A stretch of 37,172 bases of DNA from Gemmatimonadota bacterium (GCA_003171215.1 PMYN01000154.1:40869-78040), one strand, 5' to 3'; shown: positions 25,994 through 33,285, counted from the first letter of the stretch. Notes: a model not told the origin generated them from the sequence alone. Translations and numbers: made by a program.

Positions 25994-27387
25994 CGACCAT
26001 CCACGCGGAGCGCGTGTATCGCGGCGCCGCCGCGGCCGCCGGGCCGCTCCTCTTTCTCGATCACACCCGCCGGATCTCACTCGGCGAGTGGGTCGTCGTG
26101 CGCTGCCCGGGTCAGGCCGACCGGCGCGGCCAGGTGATCGACGCCGGAACCACGGCGACGGTCATCCAACTGCTCGACGATACCATCGGCTTCCGGCCGG
26201 ACCAAGCCGAGGTGGTGCTCACCGGCCAGGTCGCGACGGCGGTCGTCGGCGAGGAACTTTTGGGCCGGGTGTTCGACGGCCACGGTGTCGCGACCGACGG
26301 CCTCCCCGCGCCGGTGGGCGACGCGATACGGGCGATCGACGGCGCGCCGATAAACCCCGTGCGCCGAGCCAAGCCGACGGATTTCATCGAGACCGGGATC
26401 AGCGCGATCGACGCGATGAACACGCTCGTGCGAGGACAGAAGCTGCCCGTGTTCAGCGGTCCCGGTCTCCCAGGGCTCGAAATCGCGACACGCATCGTCG
26501 AATGGGCGCGCGCGCCGCACGATGAACCGTTCGCGGTCGTCTTCGCCGGCGTCGGCATCACCGCGCGCGAGACCCGCGGTTTCGTCGAGCGTGTCCGAGC
26601 CAGCGGCGCGATGCCCCGCACGGTGCTTTACATCAATGAAGCCGCGCATCCGGCGGTCGAGCGCCTGCTCGCGCCGCGGCTGGCGCTCACCGCCGCCGAG
26701 TACCTCGCCTTCGAATGCGGAATGCACGTGCTCGTCGTGATCGCCGACATGACCAACTACTGCGAGGCGCTTCGCGAGATTGCCACGGCCCGCGAAGAAA
26801 TCCCCGGACGCCGCGGCTATCCGGGCTATATGTACACCGACCTCGCTTCCATATACGAGCGTGCGGGTATCGTCCGCGGCAAGCCGGGCTCCATCACGCA
26901 GATTCCGATACTCACGATGCCGGACGACGACGTCACGCACCCGATCCCCGACCTCACGGGCTACATCACCGAGGGACAGATCGTGCTGAGCCGCGAGCTG
27001 CACCGTCGCGGCATCGATCCGCCGATCGACGTGCTGCCGTCGCTCTCGCGCCTCATGGGGAGCGGGATCGGCAAGGAGCGCACGCGTCCCGAGCATCGCG
27101 AATGGAGCGATCAGCTGTACGCCGTGTACGCCCGAGGACGCGACGCGAGAACGATGGCGGCGATCGTCGGCGAGTCCGGCCTTCCCGCCGCCGATCATCG
27201 CGCGCTGGCGTTCGCCGAGGCGTTCGAGCGTGAGTTCATAGGGCAGCCGGAGGGCCGGCGCACGATCGCCGACACGTTCGAGGCGGGCTGGCGCCTGCTC
27301 GAGACGCTGCCACGCGAGGAGTTGCTGCGCATCGCGCCCTCCACCTGGGCTGCGCGCGACGCGGCCAAGGCGGCGGAGCATCGATGA
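25990..27387 (+). CDS. A/V-type ATPase regulatory subunit B
   Basis: A 465-residue non-catalytic nucleotide-binding subunit. In place of a P-loop it has FSGPGLPGLEIATRIV (about 155-170), the degenerate loop typical of subunit B. RGYPGYMYTDLASIYERAG and LSRLMGSGIGKERTR near residue 355 are strongly conserved. It alternates with subunit A in the head. Overlaps with A and D (ATGA each) keep it in the translation chain. Confidence 0.97.
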   Translation: MTTIHAERVYRGAAAAAGPLLFLDHTRRISLGEWVVVRCPGQADRRGQVIDAGTTATVIQLLDDTIGFRPDQAEVVLTGQVATAVVGEELLGRVFDGHGVATDGLPAPVGDAIRAIDGAPINPVRRAKPTDFIETGISAIDAMNTLVRGQKLPVFSGPGLPGLEIATRIVEWARAPHDEPFAVVFAGVGITARETRGFVERVRASGAMPRTVLYINEAAHPAVERLLAPRLALTAAEYLAFECGMHVLVVIADMTNYCEALREIATAREEIPGRRGYPGYMYTDLASIYERAGIVRGKPGSITQIPILTMPDDDVTHPIPDLTGYITEGQIVLSRELHRRGIDPPIDVLPSLSRLMGSGIGKERTRPEHREWSDQLYAVYARGRDARTMAAIVGESGLPAADHRALAFAEAFEREFIGQPEGRRTIADTFEAGWRLLETLPREELLRIAPSTWAARDAAKAAEHR

Positions 27388-28013
27388 ACGCGCGCACGCG
27401 CCTGCCGCCCACGCGGATGAATCTCCTCCGTGCGCGACGCGACCTTGCGCGGGTCACGCGCGGCATTTCGCTCACGCGGCGCAAGCGCGAGGCGCTGGTG
27501 GCCGAGCTCTTCAAGCTCGCGCGTCCGGCCGTCGACGTGCGAGCGAAGATCGCCGACGCCGTCACGCGCGCGGCGGAATCGCTCGCGGACGCGCTCGCGC
27601 TGCACGGCGCGGCGGACCTGAGCGCGATGGCATGGCCCGCGGCGGAACCGCTCGTCGAGCTTCGGCCGGCGCAGGTATGGGGCCTCGGCGTCAGCGACGT
27701 CGTCAGCCGGACCCCGATCGCGCGAACGCTCGACGCTCGCGGACTCGCGCCTGCGATCACCGGGCCCGCCGTCACGTGGACGGCCGCCCTCTACGAGGAA
27801 CTGTCGGACCTTCTCATCGATGCCGCGCCGCGAGAACAGCGGGTGCGACGCCTCAGCGAGGCGGTCGCGGAAACGACGAGGCGACTGCTCACACTCGAAC
27901 AGCGCGTGGCGCCGAATCTCGTCGCTCAGATCGGCGCCGTTCGCCAGCAATTGGAGGAACGCGAGCGGGAAGAACACCTGCGCCTGCGCCACGTGAAGCG
28001 CGGCGCAGGCTGA
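27384..28013 (+). CDS. A/V-type ATPase central shaft subunit D
   Basis: A 209-residue helical protein. It starts with the family-type PTRMNLLRARRDLARVTRGISLTRRKREAL pattern and ends with a long helix (EAVAETTRRLLTLEQRVAPNLVAQI...). These are the two antiparallel shaft helices of subunit D, which rotates inside A3B3. It is the last gene of the operon. Only 5 nt separate its stop from the stop of the convergent stress gene, so no dedicated terminator is visible between them. Confidence 0.93.
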   Translation: MNARTRLPPTRMNLLRARRDLARVTRGISLTRRKREALVAELFKLARPAVDVRAKIADAVTRAAESLADALALHGAADLSAMAWPAAEPLVELRPAQVWGLGVSDVVSRTPIARTLDARGLAPAITGPAVTWTAALYEELSDLLIDAAPREQRVRRLSEAVAETTRRLLTLEQRVAPNLVAQIGAVRQQLEEREREEHLRLRHVKRGAG

Positions 28014-28018
28014 TCAGG

Positions 28019-28990
28019 TCACACCACCGTCGCCTGTCCCGCGCCGGCCATGCTCGCCTCGAAGCGCCGTATGGCCTCCACCGCGGCCGTGCGCTGCGGG
28101 CGAACGCACAGCATGGGGCGCGAACCGGCGCGCAGCACCTTGTCGGCGACGCTCCCCACGAGCAGACGGGCGATTCCCCTTCCATGCGTCGCAAGCGCGA
28201 CGAGATCCGGATTCGACGCCTCGATGTGCTCGAGAATCCGGCGTATGGGCCCGTTGTGAACCTCCACGGTCGAGGTAACGCTCAACCCCTTACCTCGAAG
28301 ATGCTCGGCGACGGCGTCGAGCTCGTGTTTTGCCTCCTCGGCAAACGCGTCGATGCCGAATCGGTCGATCTCGCGAGCGAGCACCACCTCGGAATCGCCG
28401 ACCCACGGCGGCACGACGACACGGAACAACTCGATGCGCGCGCCGAACGCCTTCGCGAATGACGTGATATCGGGAAGGATCGCTTCCGACATCTCCGACC
28501 CATCGAGCAGCACGAGCATGGTGGATGGCTTCGTCGTCCGCTCCGTCGCCGCAGCCGACATCGCCAGCACAGGCTTCAACGTGTGCCGGATGACGTAGTC
28601 CGTCACGCTCCCGAACCAGTGCGGCGCCCAGCCGCCGGTGCCGTGCGTCGTGCAGACGATGACTTTTGCGTCGCACTCGGCCGCCGCGGCAACGATCTCC
28701 TCACCCGGCTGCCCGATGCGAAACTCCGAATGCACCGTCAGGCCGGAGTCGCCGCGGATCTCCTTCACCCTCGCGTCCAGCCAGGCTCGCTTGGTCATCA
28801 CGACCTCCGCCTCGATTCTCGCGTCGGGAAAGACCAGCGGCGGTGCCTCGACCGTGACGGGCGCCATCGGCGCGTGCACGCGCACGACGTGGAGCGTGCC
28901 GCCCATTCGGCGCACCAACTCCATCGCATGCGGCACAGCGGCATCGGCCAGCGATGAGCCGTCGAGTGGAACCAGAATATTGTTCGACAT
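28019..28990 (-). CDS. Tandem universal stress protein (two UspA domains)
   Basis: A 323-residue protein with two Usp domains: 1-150 (starting NILVPLDGSSLADAAVPHAM) and about 158-310 (STMLVLLDGSEMSEAI). Each carries a nucleotide-binding loop: THGTGGWAPHWFGS in the first and THGRGIARLLVGS in the second, both compatible with the G-2x-G-9x-G(S/T) pattern. Usp proteins help cells survive starvation, heat or oxidative stress; the specific role is unknown. GGAGAAG precedes the ATG. It starts 21 nt after a small lipoprotein gene and is probably co-transcribed with it from the promoter-like motif at 29380-29412. Confidence 0.93.
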   Translation of the reverse strand: MSNNILVPLDGSSLADAAVPHAMELVRRMGGTLHVVRVHAPMAPVTVEAPPLVFPDARIEAEVVMTKRAWLDARVKEIRGDSGLTVHSEFRIGQPGEEIVAAAAECDAKVIVCTTHGTGGWAPHWFGSVTDYVIRHTLKPVLAMSAAATERTTKPSTMLVLLDGSEMSEAILPDITSFAKAFGARIELFRVVVPPWVGDSEVVLAREIDRFGIDAFAEEAKHELDAVAEHLRGKGLSVTSTVEVHNGPIRRILEHIEASNPDLVALATHGRGIARLLVGSVADKVLRAGSRPMLCVRPQRTAAVEAIRRFEASMAGAGQATVV

Positions 28991-29011
28991 GTTCTTCTCC
29001 TTGATGGCGAC

Positions 29012-29329
29012 TTAGCGCCAGCGTCCCTCGATCCAGAACCATCCGTGGTAGTCGTGCGACCACTGTCCCGGCACCCACTCGCCAAAGCCCGGCGCCACCT
29101 CGATCCACCCGCCCGGAATCCACACGTATTCACGAACGCGCCACGCCCAGTGGCCGGGCATCCATGCGTACCCGCGTCCAGGCCCGGCGACGATGATTTC
29201 CCCGTGCGGCGGCGGAGGCGCGATGCCGACGTAGATCACACCCGGGTGCGGCCTGATGTACATCCCGCACGCCGAAGCGAAAGCGAGCAGCGCGACGAAC
29301 ACACCGCGTCGAACCCTCGACCGTGTCAT
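29012..29329 (-). CDS. YxWxxGxW-repeat lipoprotein
   Basis: A 105-residue exported protein. The signal peptide ends in lipobox FASAC (Cys21). Four tryptophan repeats follow: YAWMPGHW (54-61), YVWIPGGW (68-75), GEWVPGQW (83-90) and WFWIEGRW (97-104). Such WxxGxW proteins are common, short and uncharacterised envelope proteins. GAGGAGAG lies just upstream of the ATG. The Usp gene follows 21 nt later, suggesting an envelope-stress link. Confidence 0.85.
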   Translation of the reverse strand: MTRSRVRRGVFVALLAFASACGMYIRPHPGVIYVGIAPPPPHGEIIVAGPGRGYAWMPGHWAWRVREYVWIPGGWIEVAPGFGEWVPGQWSHDYHGWFWIEGRWR

Positions 29330-29379
29330 GATCTCTCCTCTGGGCGGCTCACGTGGGTTTCGTGGGAGCCACCGACTGA

Positions 29380-29412
29380 ATGATCCGCGCGCGGAGCTCC
29401 AAAGTCAGTCAG
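29380..29412 (-). promoter_or_regulatory. Promoter-like motif upstream of the lipoprotein-Usp gene pair
   Basis: Read on the minus strand this is CTGACTGACTTT, 15 nt, then GATCAT, ending 50 nt before the lipoprotein ATG. The same 12-mer, spacing and ATCAT occur before hsp20 (31337-31369). The arrangement looks like a -35/-10 pair or a shared activator site. Confidence 0.5.
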
Positions 29413-29477
29413 CGGAACCGCCCGTTCGACGTCGGGAATGCCCTTGCCGACGGCAACGCGAACGACCGACATGGCTT

Positions 29478-30335
29478 CTACGCGAGAATGTGCCGCCCGC
29501 GAAGCCGTTCAGGAGCGTTTGCAGTGAACTCGCCACCGCGCACATCTCCGAGCAGGCGCGACGCAAAGAACGCACTGCAGAGCACCGCCACCGCGACAAT
29601 GGGCACGATGCCCATCGGCGCCGGCAGCCCCCGCGCGCGCATCACGAATGTCATCGCGATGATCGCGAGCCCCATCAGCGTCGCGAACACGAGCACGGGC
29701 ACGGCAAAGAGGAAGCCGAGCGGGCGACGGTTCCAGAGCAGCACGGAGGTCGCGATCGTGCCGGGGAGGAACAGTGCGAGATCGAGCACGTGGATCGGGC
29801 TGACCGGGAATCCGCTTACGGTGACGCTCGCGGGAGTGCTGCCCGCGATCAGCGCGGGAACGATGTCGCCGAGCCAGAGGGCTGCAAAGCCGCAGCCGAA
29901 GATCATCAGGAACACGGCGGCCGCCCTCGTGTGCGCCACGCGCTCGAACATCGCCGGCAGCCTCCGGACGTCCACGCTCGACGCGGCGCCGATCAGCGCG
30001 TACGACGACGATCCGAGCACCGCGACGTACACGAGGAACCACGGCCCGAAGTGCACGAAGAACGCGTAGATCACGTACGAGTAGACCACATAAAGCAGCG
30101 CACCCATGCAGACGAGGCGCGCTCGCGTGAGGCCGAGGTGCGCCTGGATCGCGCTTCCCACCAGGACGGGAAAGACAACCATGAAATTTATCATGTCCTG
30201 CCCCGAGCCCTGCGCCGCCCACGACACCGTTTCCCGTACGTAGGTCGCGCCGCTGAGAACGCCGGCGGCGCTGGCGAGTGCCATCAGCACCGCGGCGATG
30301 AGTGAGAGCACGATCCAGCCGTTCGACATGCGCAT
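29478..30335 (-). CDS. Polytopic membrane protein of unknown function
   Basis: A 285-residue protein with about eight hydrophobic segments and short loops; no signal peptide, enzyme motif or transport signature was recognised. The start at 30335 (MRMSNGW) has AGGGGG 6 nt upstream; longer in-frame starts lack this. An intramembrane-type acidic residue is seen in WLGDIVPAL. The gene is divergent from the small 81-residue protein gene, with 166 bp between them. No function is proposed. Confidence 0.75.
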   Translation of the reverse strand: MRMSNGWIVLSLIAAVLMALASAAGVLSGATYVRETVSWAAQGSGQDMINFMVVFPVLVGSAIQAHLGLTRARLVCMGALLYVVYSYVIYAFFVHFGPWFLVYVAVLGSSSYALIGAASSVDVRRLPAMFERVAHTRAAAVFLMIFGCGFAALWLGDIVPALIAGSTPASVTVSGFPVSPIHVLDLALFLPGTIATSVLLWNRRPLGFLFAVPVLVFATLMGLAIIAMTFVMRARGLPAPMGIVPIVAVAVLCSAFFASRLLGDVRGGEFTANAPERLRGRHILA

Positions 30336-30424
30336 CGGCGTCCCCCTGTTGAACAACGGCCGCGCACTGCGCTCGCGGCTCGACCTCAGCATGCGCGACG
30401 GACAGCCGTCACGCAGTCCGGCGC

Positions 30425-30448
30425 GACACCCTACTCATGTCGGGAAAA
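30425..30448 (+). promoter_or_regulatory. Conserved 24-nt block upstream of the 81-residue protein gene
   Basis: GACACCCTACTC, 3 nt, TC, 2 nt, GAAAA. The same block, identical at 19 of 24 positions, occurs at 33262-33285 before the CsbD gene on the same strand. It ends 53 nt before the start codon at 30502. It could be part of a promoter or a regulator site. Confidence 0.4.
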
Positions 30449-30501
30449 CACCGATGGCGCGGCGAGTGGCGCACCGTGATCGTGTGGAACGGGAGGCACC
30501 C

Positions 30502-30747
30502 ATGTCCATGAAACGCGCGTTGCAGGTCGTTTTCACGATCAGCCTGATCGGAGTCGCATTCTCGGGAACGCTCACCTATCGCGAGCTCACGGGTGCGACG
30601 GCGCAGGTCTGTCCGTCGCCTGGAGCGCCGGGTACGATATTCGGATATCCGGCGTGCGTATACGGTCTCGTGATGTACACGATCCTCGCGATCGTGAGCG
30701 GCATAGGGTTAGTCGCAGAATCGAGGCGGACCAGCGCACACACATAG
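30502..30747 (+). CDS. Small two-helix membrane protein with a conserved-looking Cys pair
   Basis: An 81-residue protein with two membrane helices (about 7-24 and 53-72). The short loop between them holds Cys37 (AQVCPSPG) and Cys52 (GYPACVYGL), well placed to form a disulfide. The ATG at 30502 was chosen because GGGAGG lies 5 nt upstream; a longer reading frame has no such site. The GYPACVYG segment has the look of a family motif, but I cannot name the family. The gene ends at a strong bidirectional terminator shared with hsp20. Confidence 0.75.
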   Translation: MSMKRALQVVFTISLIGVAFSGTLTYRELTGATAQVCPSPGAPGTIFGYPACVYGLVMYTILAIVSGIGLVAESRRTSAHT

Positions 30748-30764
30748 CAGCGACGGGAACGACA

Positions 30765-30805
30765 AAACCGGCGAGCGCATCGAGGTTCGATGCGCTCGCC
30801 GGTTT
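30765..30805. terminator. Bidirectional intrinsic terminator
   Basis: A perfect 19-bp stem: AAACCGGCGAGCGCATCGA at 30765-30783 and its reverse complement at 30787-30805, closed by a 3-nt loop. The A-run on one side and T-run on the other let it act in both directions. It lies between the convergent 81-residue protein gene and hsp20. Confidence 0.92.
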
Positions 30806-30814
30806 CTCGGTTTG

Positions 30815-31309
30815 TCACTTCGCCTTGATCTCGATCTTCTTGGCCATGCTCTTCACTTCCTCGGCTTTCGGGATGTGAATCGTGAGCATGCCATTCGCGA
30901 ACTCGGCGACGATCTTCTCTGCGTTCACCGGCTTCGGGAATGCGAATGAACGGAAGAACGTGCCGAAGCTGCGCTCGTACAGGTGAACGCGGTTCTTGTC
31001 CTTCTCCGCTTTCTTTTCCTCTTCCTTCGATCCCCGAATCGTCAGCGTGTCGTCTTCGCACTCCACGGTGACATCGGCGGGCTTCATGCCCGGCAGCTCG
31101 GCGATGACGACGAATTCCGTCGCGCTCTCCGTGAGCTCGACCGCCGGGAGCCAGCCGACCGGCTCAGCGAAGAAATCGGACGGCTCGACCAGCGCTCGGC
31201 CGAATGATTCCGGGAAGAACTGGCGGAGCCGGTTGCGCATCGTGTCGAACTCGCGCGTCGTGGACGGCTCGAGCAGCGCGGGGAGAAGCGAGATGCGAGT
31301 GGTAGCCAT
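30815..31309 (-). CDS. Small heat shock protein, Hsp20/alpha-crystallin family
   Basis: A 164-residue chaperone. An alpha-crystallin domain spans about 54-148, with VVIAELPGMKPADVTVE and the hallmark NGMLTIHIPK (139-148). The C-terminal IEI (159-161) is the IxI anchor used for oligomer assembly. It holds unfolding proteins during stress. The ATG at 31309 has AGGAGG 5 nt upstream. A promoter-like motif lies 28-60 nt upstream of the ATG. No CIRCE element was seen. The gene ends at the shared terminator. Confidence 0.95.
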   Translation of the reverse strand: MATTRISLLPALLEPSTTREFDTMRNRLRQFFPESFGRALVEPSDFFAEPVGWLPAVELTESATEFVVIAELPGMKPADVTVECEDDTLTIRGSKEEEKKAEKDKNRVHLYERSFGTFFRSFAFPKPVNAEKIVAEFANGMLTIHIPKAEEVKSMAKKIEIKAK

Positions 31310-31336
31310 AAGACCCTCCTGTGATGGTGCGATCGT

Positions 31337-31369
31337 ATGATGCAATGCGGACACGAGAAAGTCAGTCAG
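31337..31369 (-). promoter_or_regulatory. Promoter-like motif upstream of hsp20
   Basis: On the minus strand: CTGACTGACTTT, 15 nt, CATCAT, ending 27 nt before the hsp20 ATG, which leaves room for a short leader. It matches the motif before the lipoprotein-Usp genes in sequence and spacing. Confidence 0.55.
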
Positions 31370-31381
31370 GATTCGGCGCAC

Positions 31382-31814
31382 GATCGGTAAGGAACGGGCT
31401 TACGTGTATTTCACCACGAAATTTTTGAATCCGTTCGGTGCGGAAAACTGCTACGATATTTCAGGAAATCCCGTATTGTTCCCGCCGCACGATTTGCGAT
31501 ATTTCTCGTGTGTTCGAGACACGGATTTTCTCGGACGGAGCTTTCTCCCGGGACGCCGGCGGAAGGCAGCGAGTTGGAAGTTCGATTCCAATCCGCAGGT
31601 TGTGAGGTCGCTGGCCACAATCGAGGCCCCGAAGATCTGGGGCACCTGCGCCGGGTCCGTCCGGCAAGGGCGAAGTGCTGATTCAGATTGCGCGAATGCT
31701 CTGTGTACGCGCAATATCGAATCGAACGAAACGGCACCACCAGCGGGTCGAGTCCCCGTCGGAGGCAGGAATGCCACCGCGGGGGCTCACTTTCTTTGAG
31801 GCTACGATGACACC
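31382..31814. other. Gene-free stretch rich in inverted repeats; possible structured RNA
   Basis: No reading frame here has a plausible ribosome site or a recognisable protein. The left part (about 31400-31540) is clearly richer in A and T than its surroundings. Several hairpins are present: CGTGT/ACACG around a GTTCGAG loop (31507-31523), TTGGAA/TTCCAA around a GTTCGA loop (31574-31591), ATTGCGCG/CGCGCAAT (31687-31715), and a compound hairpin at 31754-31784. It may be a non-coding RNA, a long leader for the downstream gene, or decayed sequence. Confidence 0.35.
31754..31784 (+). terminator. Compound hairpin with GGAA loop followed by TTTCTTT
   Basis: CCCCG, T, CGG, A, GGCA on the left pairs with TGCC, A, CCG, CGGGG on the right, closed by a GGAA loop of the GNRA type. 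TTTCTTT lies 6 nt further on at 31791-31797. On the plus strand this resembles an intrinsic terminator, which would end any transcript from the preceding gene-free stretch. Confidence 0.45.
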
Positions 31815-32234
31815 GTGCGACGCCTGACCCCGCTGCTCGCGCTGGTGTTGATCTGCGTGACCTTCTGGCTTTGGTTCACGCAGATCGACGGTTCGACGTG
31901 GCAGCTCCACCATACGATCGGCATGGCGATCACCGCGCCTTCGTGGCTGCTCTGGGCGCGCGCGAGATACGACCTCGGTGCTTCGTTCACCGGCCGGGCT
32001 GAAGCGAGGACGCTCGTCACACATGGCATCTACTCAAAGATCAGGCATCCGATCTACCTGTTCGGCGAATGCCTGTGCGTGGGACTGTTCGTGTTCATCG
32101 GCCAGCCCCTGCTCTGGCTGGTGTTCGTGGTCACGATTCCGATGCAGGTCATTCGCGCGCGCAGGGAGCAGCGCGTGCTCGAAGCGGCGTTCGGCGAGGA
32201 GTATCGGGCGTACGAGAAACAGGTGTGGTTCTAA
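31815..32234 (+). CDS. Isoprenylcysteine carboxyl methyltransferase (ICMT)-family membrane protein
   Basis: A 139-residue protein with three or four membrane helices. The family motif GIYSKIRHPIYL lies at 71-82, preceded by RYDLGASFTG, and the C-terminal RREQRVLEAAFGEEYRAYEK matches the SAM-binding tail of ICMT/PEMT-like methyltransferases. Bacterial members methylate unknown lipid or small-molecule acceptors. The start is a GTG at 31815 with a distant GAGG, so the exact start is less certain. It is followed by the convergent LEA-like gene after 25 nt. Confidence 0.85.
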   Translation: MRRLTPLLALVLICVTFWLWFTQIDGSTWQLHHTIGMAITAPSWLLWARARYDLGASFTGRAEARTLVTHGIYSKIRHPIYLFGECLCVGLFVFIGQPLLWLVFVVTIPMQVIRARREQRVLEAAFGEEYRAYEKQVWF

Positions 32235-32259
32235 ACCGCTCCGCCAGCGCCCGCCGCTG

Positions 32260-32691
32260 TCAGGGCTTCTTCGTTGAGTCCTTCTTCACGGCGGCCTTCA
32301 CGGCGTGCGTCGTCTTCTTCGCAGCGGTCTTCGTGTCACTCGCCCCTTTTTTCACCGCGTTCTTCGTGTCTTTCGCTCCAGTTACCACCGCGTTCTTCGT
32401 GTCTTTCGCGCCGGTTACCACCGCCTTCTTCGTGTCTTTCGCGCCCGTTACCACCGCGTTTTTCGTGTCCTTCGCCCCGGTCACCACCGCCTTCTTCGTG
32501 TCCTTCGCGCCCGTTACGACCGCCTTCTTCGCGTCTTTCGCCCCGGTCACCACCGCCTTCTTCGTGTTCTTCGCCGCCTTGGTGGTGGCGGTCTTGATCT
32601 TGCCTTTCGTCGTGTCCCTCGTCTCCTGGGCGCCCACCGCGGTCGTCGCGGCGCAAACCAACGCGAGGGCGAGCCAACGCATCCGGATCAT
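32260..32691 (-). CDS. Secreted LEA-like protein with 11-residue tandem repeats
   Basis: A 143-residue exported protein. A signal peptide spans about 1-21 (cut after AVGA). From residue 47 it has six near-identical 11-mers, VVTGAKD(T/A)K(K/N)A, then two degenerate copies. The rest is Lys/Thr/Ala-rich with almost no large hydrophobic residues. The 11-residue period and Thr-Ala-Lys-rich content resemble group 3 LEA desiccation proteins, which form amphipathic helices on drying. GGAGG lies 5 nt before the ATG at 32691. Histone-like or DNA-binding Lys/Ala-rich repeat proteins are an alternative, but the signal peptide argues for the envelope. Confidence 0.75.
   Translation of the reverse strand: MIRMRWLALALVCAATTAVGAQETRDTTKGKIKTATTKAAKNTKKAVVTGAKDAKKAVVTGAKDTKKAVVTGAKDTKNAVVTGAKDTKKAVVTGAKDTKNAVVTGAKDTKNAVKKGASDTKTAAKKTTHAVKAAVKKDSTKKP
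32290..32553 (-). repeat. 33-bp coding tandem repeat, eight units
   Basis: Eight consecutive 33-bp units lie within the LEA-like gene. The first six (32356-32553) encode almost the same 11-mer; the last two are degenerate. Silent differences between the copies at the GTC/GTT and GCC/GCG codons show they are not a sequencing artefact of one unit. Confidence 0.85.
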
Positions 32692-32876
32692 CTGAACCTC
32701 CAGCCATGAAGAAAGCAGCGGCAGCACGCCGAGTGGCGGTGAGCCTGTCAACAGGAATCTGTGAGGAGCACCCCGACTGGCGCCAGAGGAGTTTCCGCGG
32801 TGACCTTCAAGTGAGTGCACCGAGGAGGAACTTCCCTCGGCGTGTCTTCTCCAACCTGCATGTTCAAGGAGCCACC

Positions 32877-33158
32877 ATGGGTACGATCAAGAAGTCGGCG
32901 AAAGCCGTGATGACCCGCGGTCGTGATGCCGCCGTGCGGATCGGCAAAGTCGCGAAGTCGGCGGCGGTTGTCGGTGCCAAGGCCGGCGCAGACGCGGCAA
33001 TCGCCGCCGGCAAGCTCGAAGCCGAAAGGAGCTGGAAGGAAACGAGCCCAGCCGCGTCGAAGAAGCGGACGCGGAAGGGAGTCGCCGCGGTCCTCGCGGG
33101 CGCTGCGGTGCTTGGCGCGGCAGGTGTGGCGATTGCGAGATCACGCCGAAAGAAGTAA
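32877..33158 (+). CDS. Small Ala/Lys-rich protein with a C-terminal membrane helix
   Basis: A 93-residue basic protein. Residues 1-66 are Ala-, Lys- and Arg-rich and probably helical (KSAKAVMTRGRDAAVRIGK, GAKAGADAAIAAGK); a glycine/alanine-rich helix at 69-87 and an RSRRKK tail suggest a tail-anchored topology. AGGAG sits 5 nt before the ATG at 32877. It resembles ElaB/DUF883 or YtxH-type proteins in layout only; no family is claimed. It is divergent from the LEA-like gene and upstream of csbD on the same strand. Confidence 0.7.
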   Translation: MGTIKKSAKAVMTRGRDAAVRIGKVAKSAAVVGAKAGADAAIAAGKLEAERSWKETSPAASKKRTRKGVAAVLAGAAVLGAAGVAIARSRRKK

Positions 33159-33261
33159 TCGCAGGGACGTCGGGCCTAGCCCAGACGAGCTACGTCCGAA
33201 TTCATCCCGACGGCGGATGGTGGATCGGCGCACACACCGGCAGACTGCAGGTACGGTTCAG

Positions 33262-33285
33262 GACACCCTACTCGCATCACGAAAA
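33262..33285 (+). promoter_or_regulatory. Conserved 24-nt block upstream of the CsbD gene
   Basis: It shares GACACCCTACTC-N3-TC-N2-GAAAA with 30425-30448. Here it ends only 13 nt before the ATG and its GAAAA runs into the ribosome site AGAGG. If it is a promoter, the leader would be very short. Confidence 0.4.

Noticed and set aside
31574-31591. tRNA T-arm look-alike (GTTCGA loop)
   Set aside because: The loop is 6 nt with a 6-bp stem, and no acceptor, D or anticodon arms could be paired around it.
31736-31770. Possible tRNA 3' end around GGGTCGAGTCCCC
   Set aside because: No matching 5' acceptor strand lies at tRNA distance, and the bases pair better in the compound hairpin at 31754-31784.
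31404-31799. 131-codon plus-strand frame
   Set aside because: No ribosome site, no recognisable domain and unlike codon use; overlapping frames on the other strand are equally open.
32290-32553. Regular repeats as a CRISPR array
   Set aside because: The 33-bp units are directly adjacent without spacers and encode an 11-residue protein repeat in frame.
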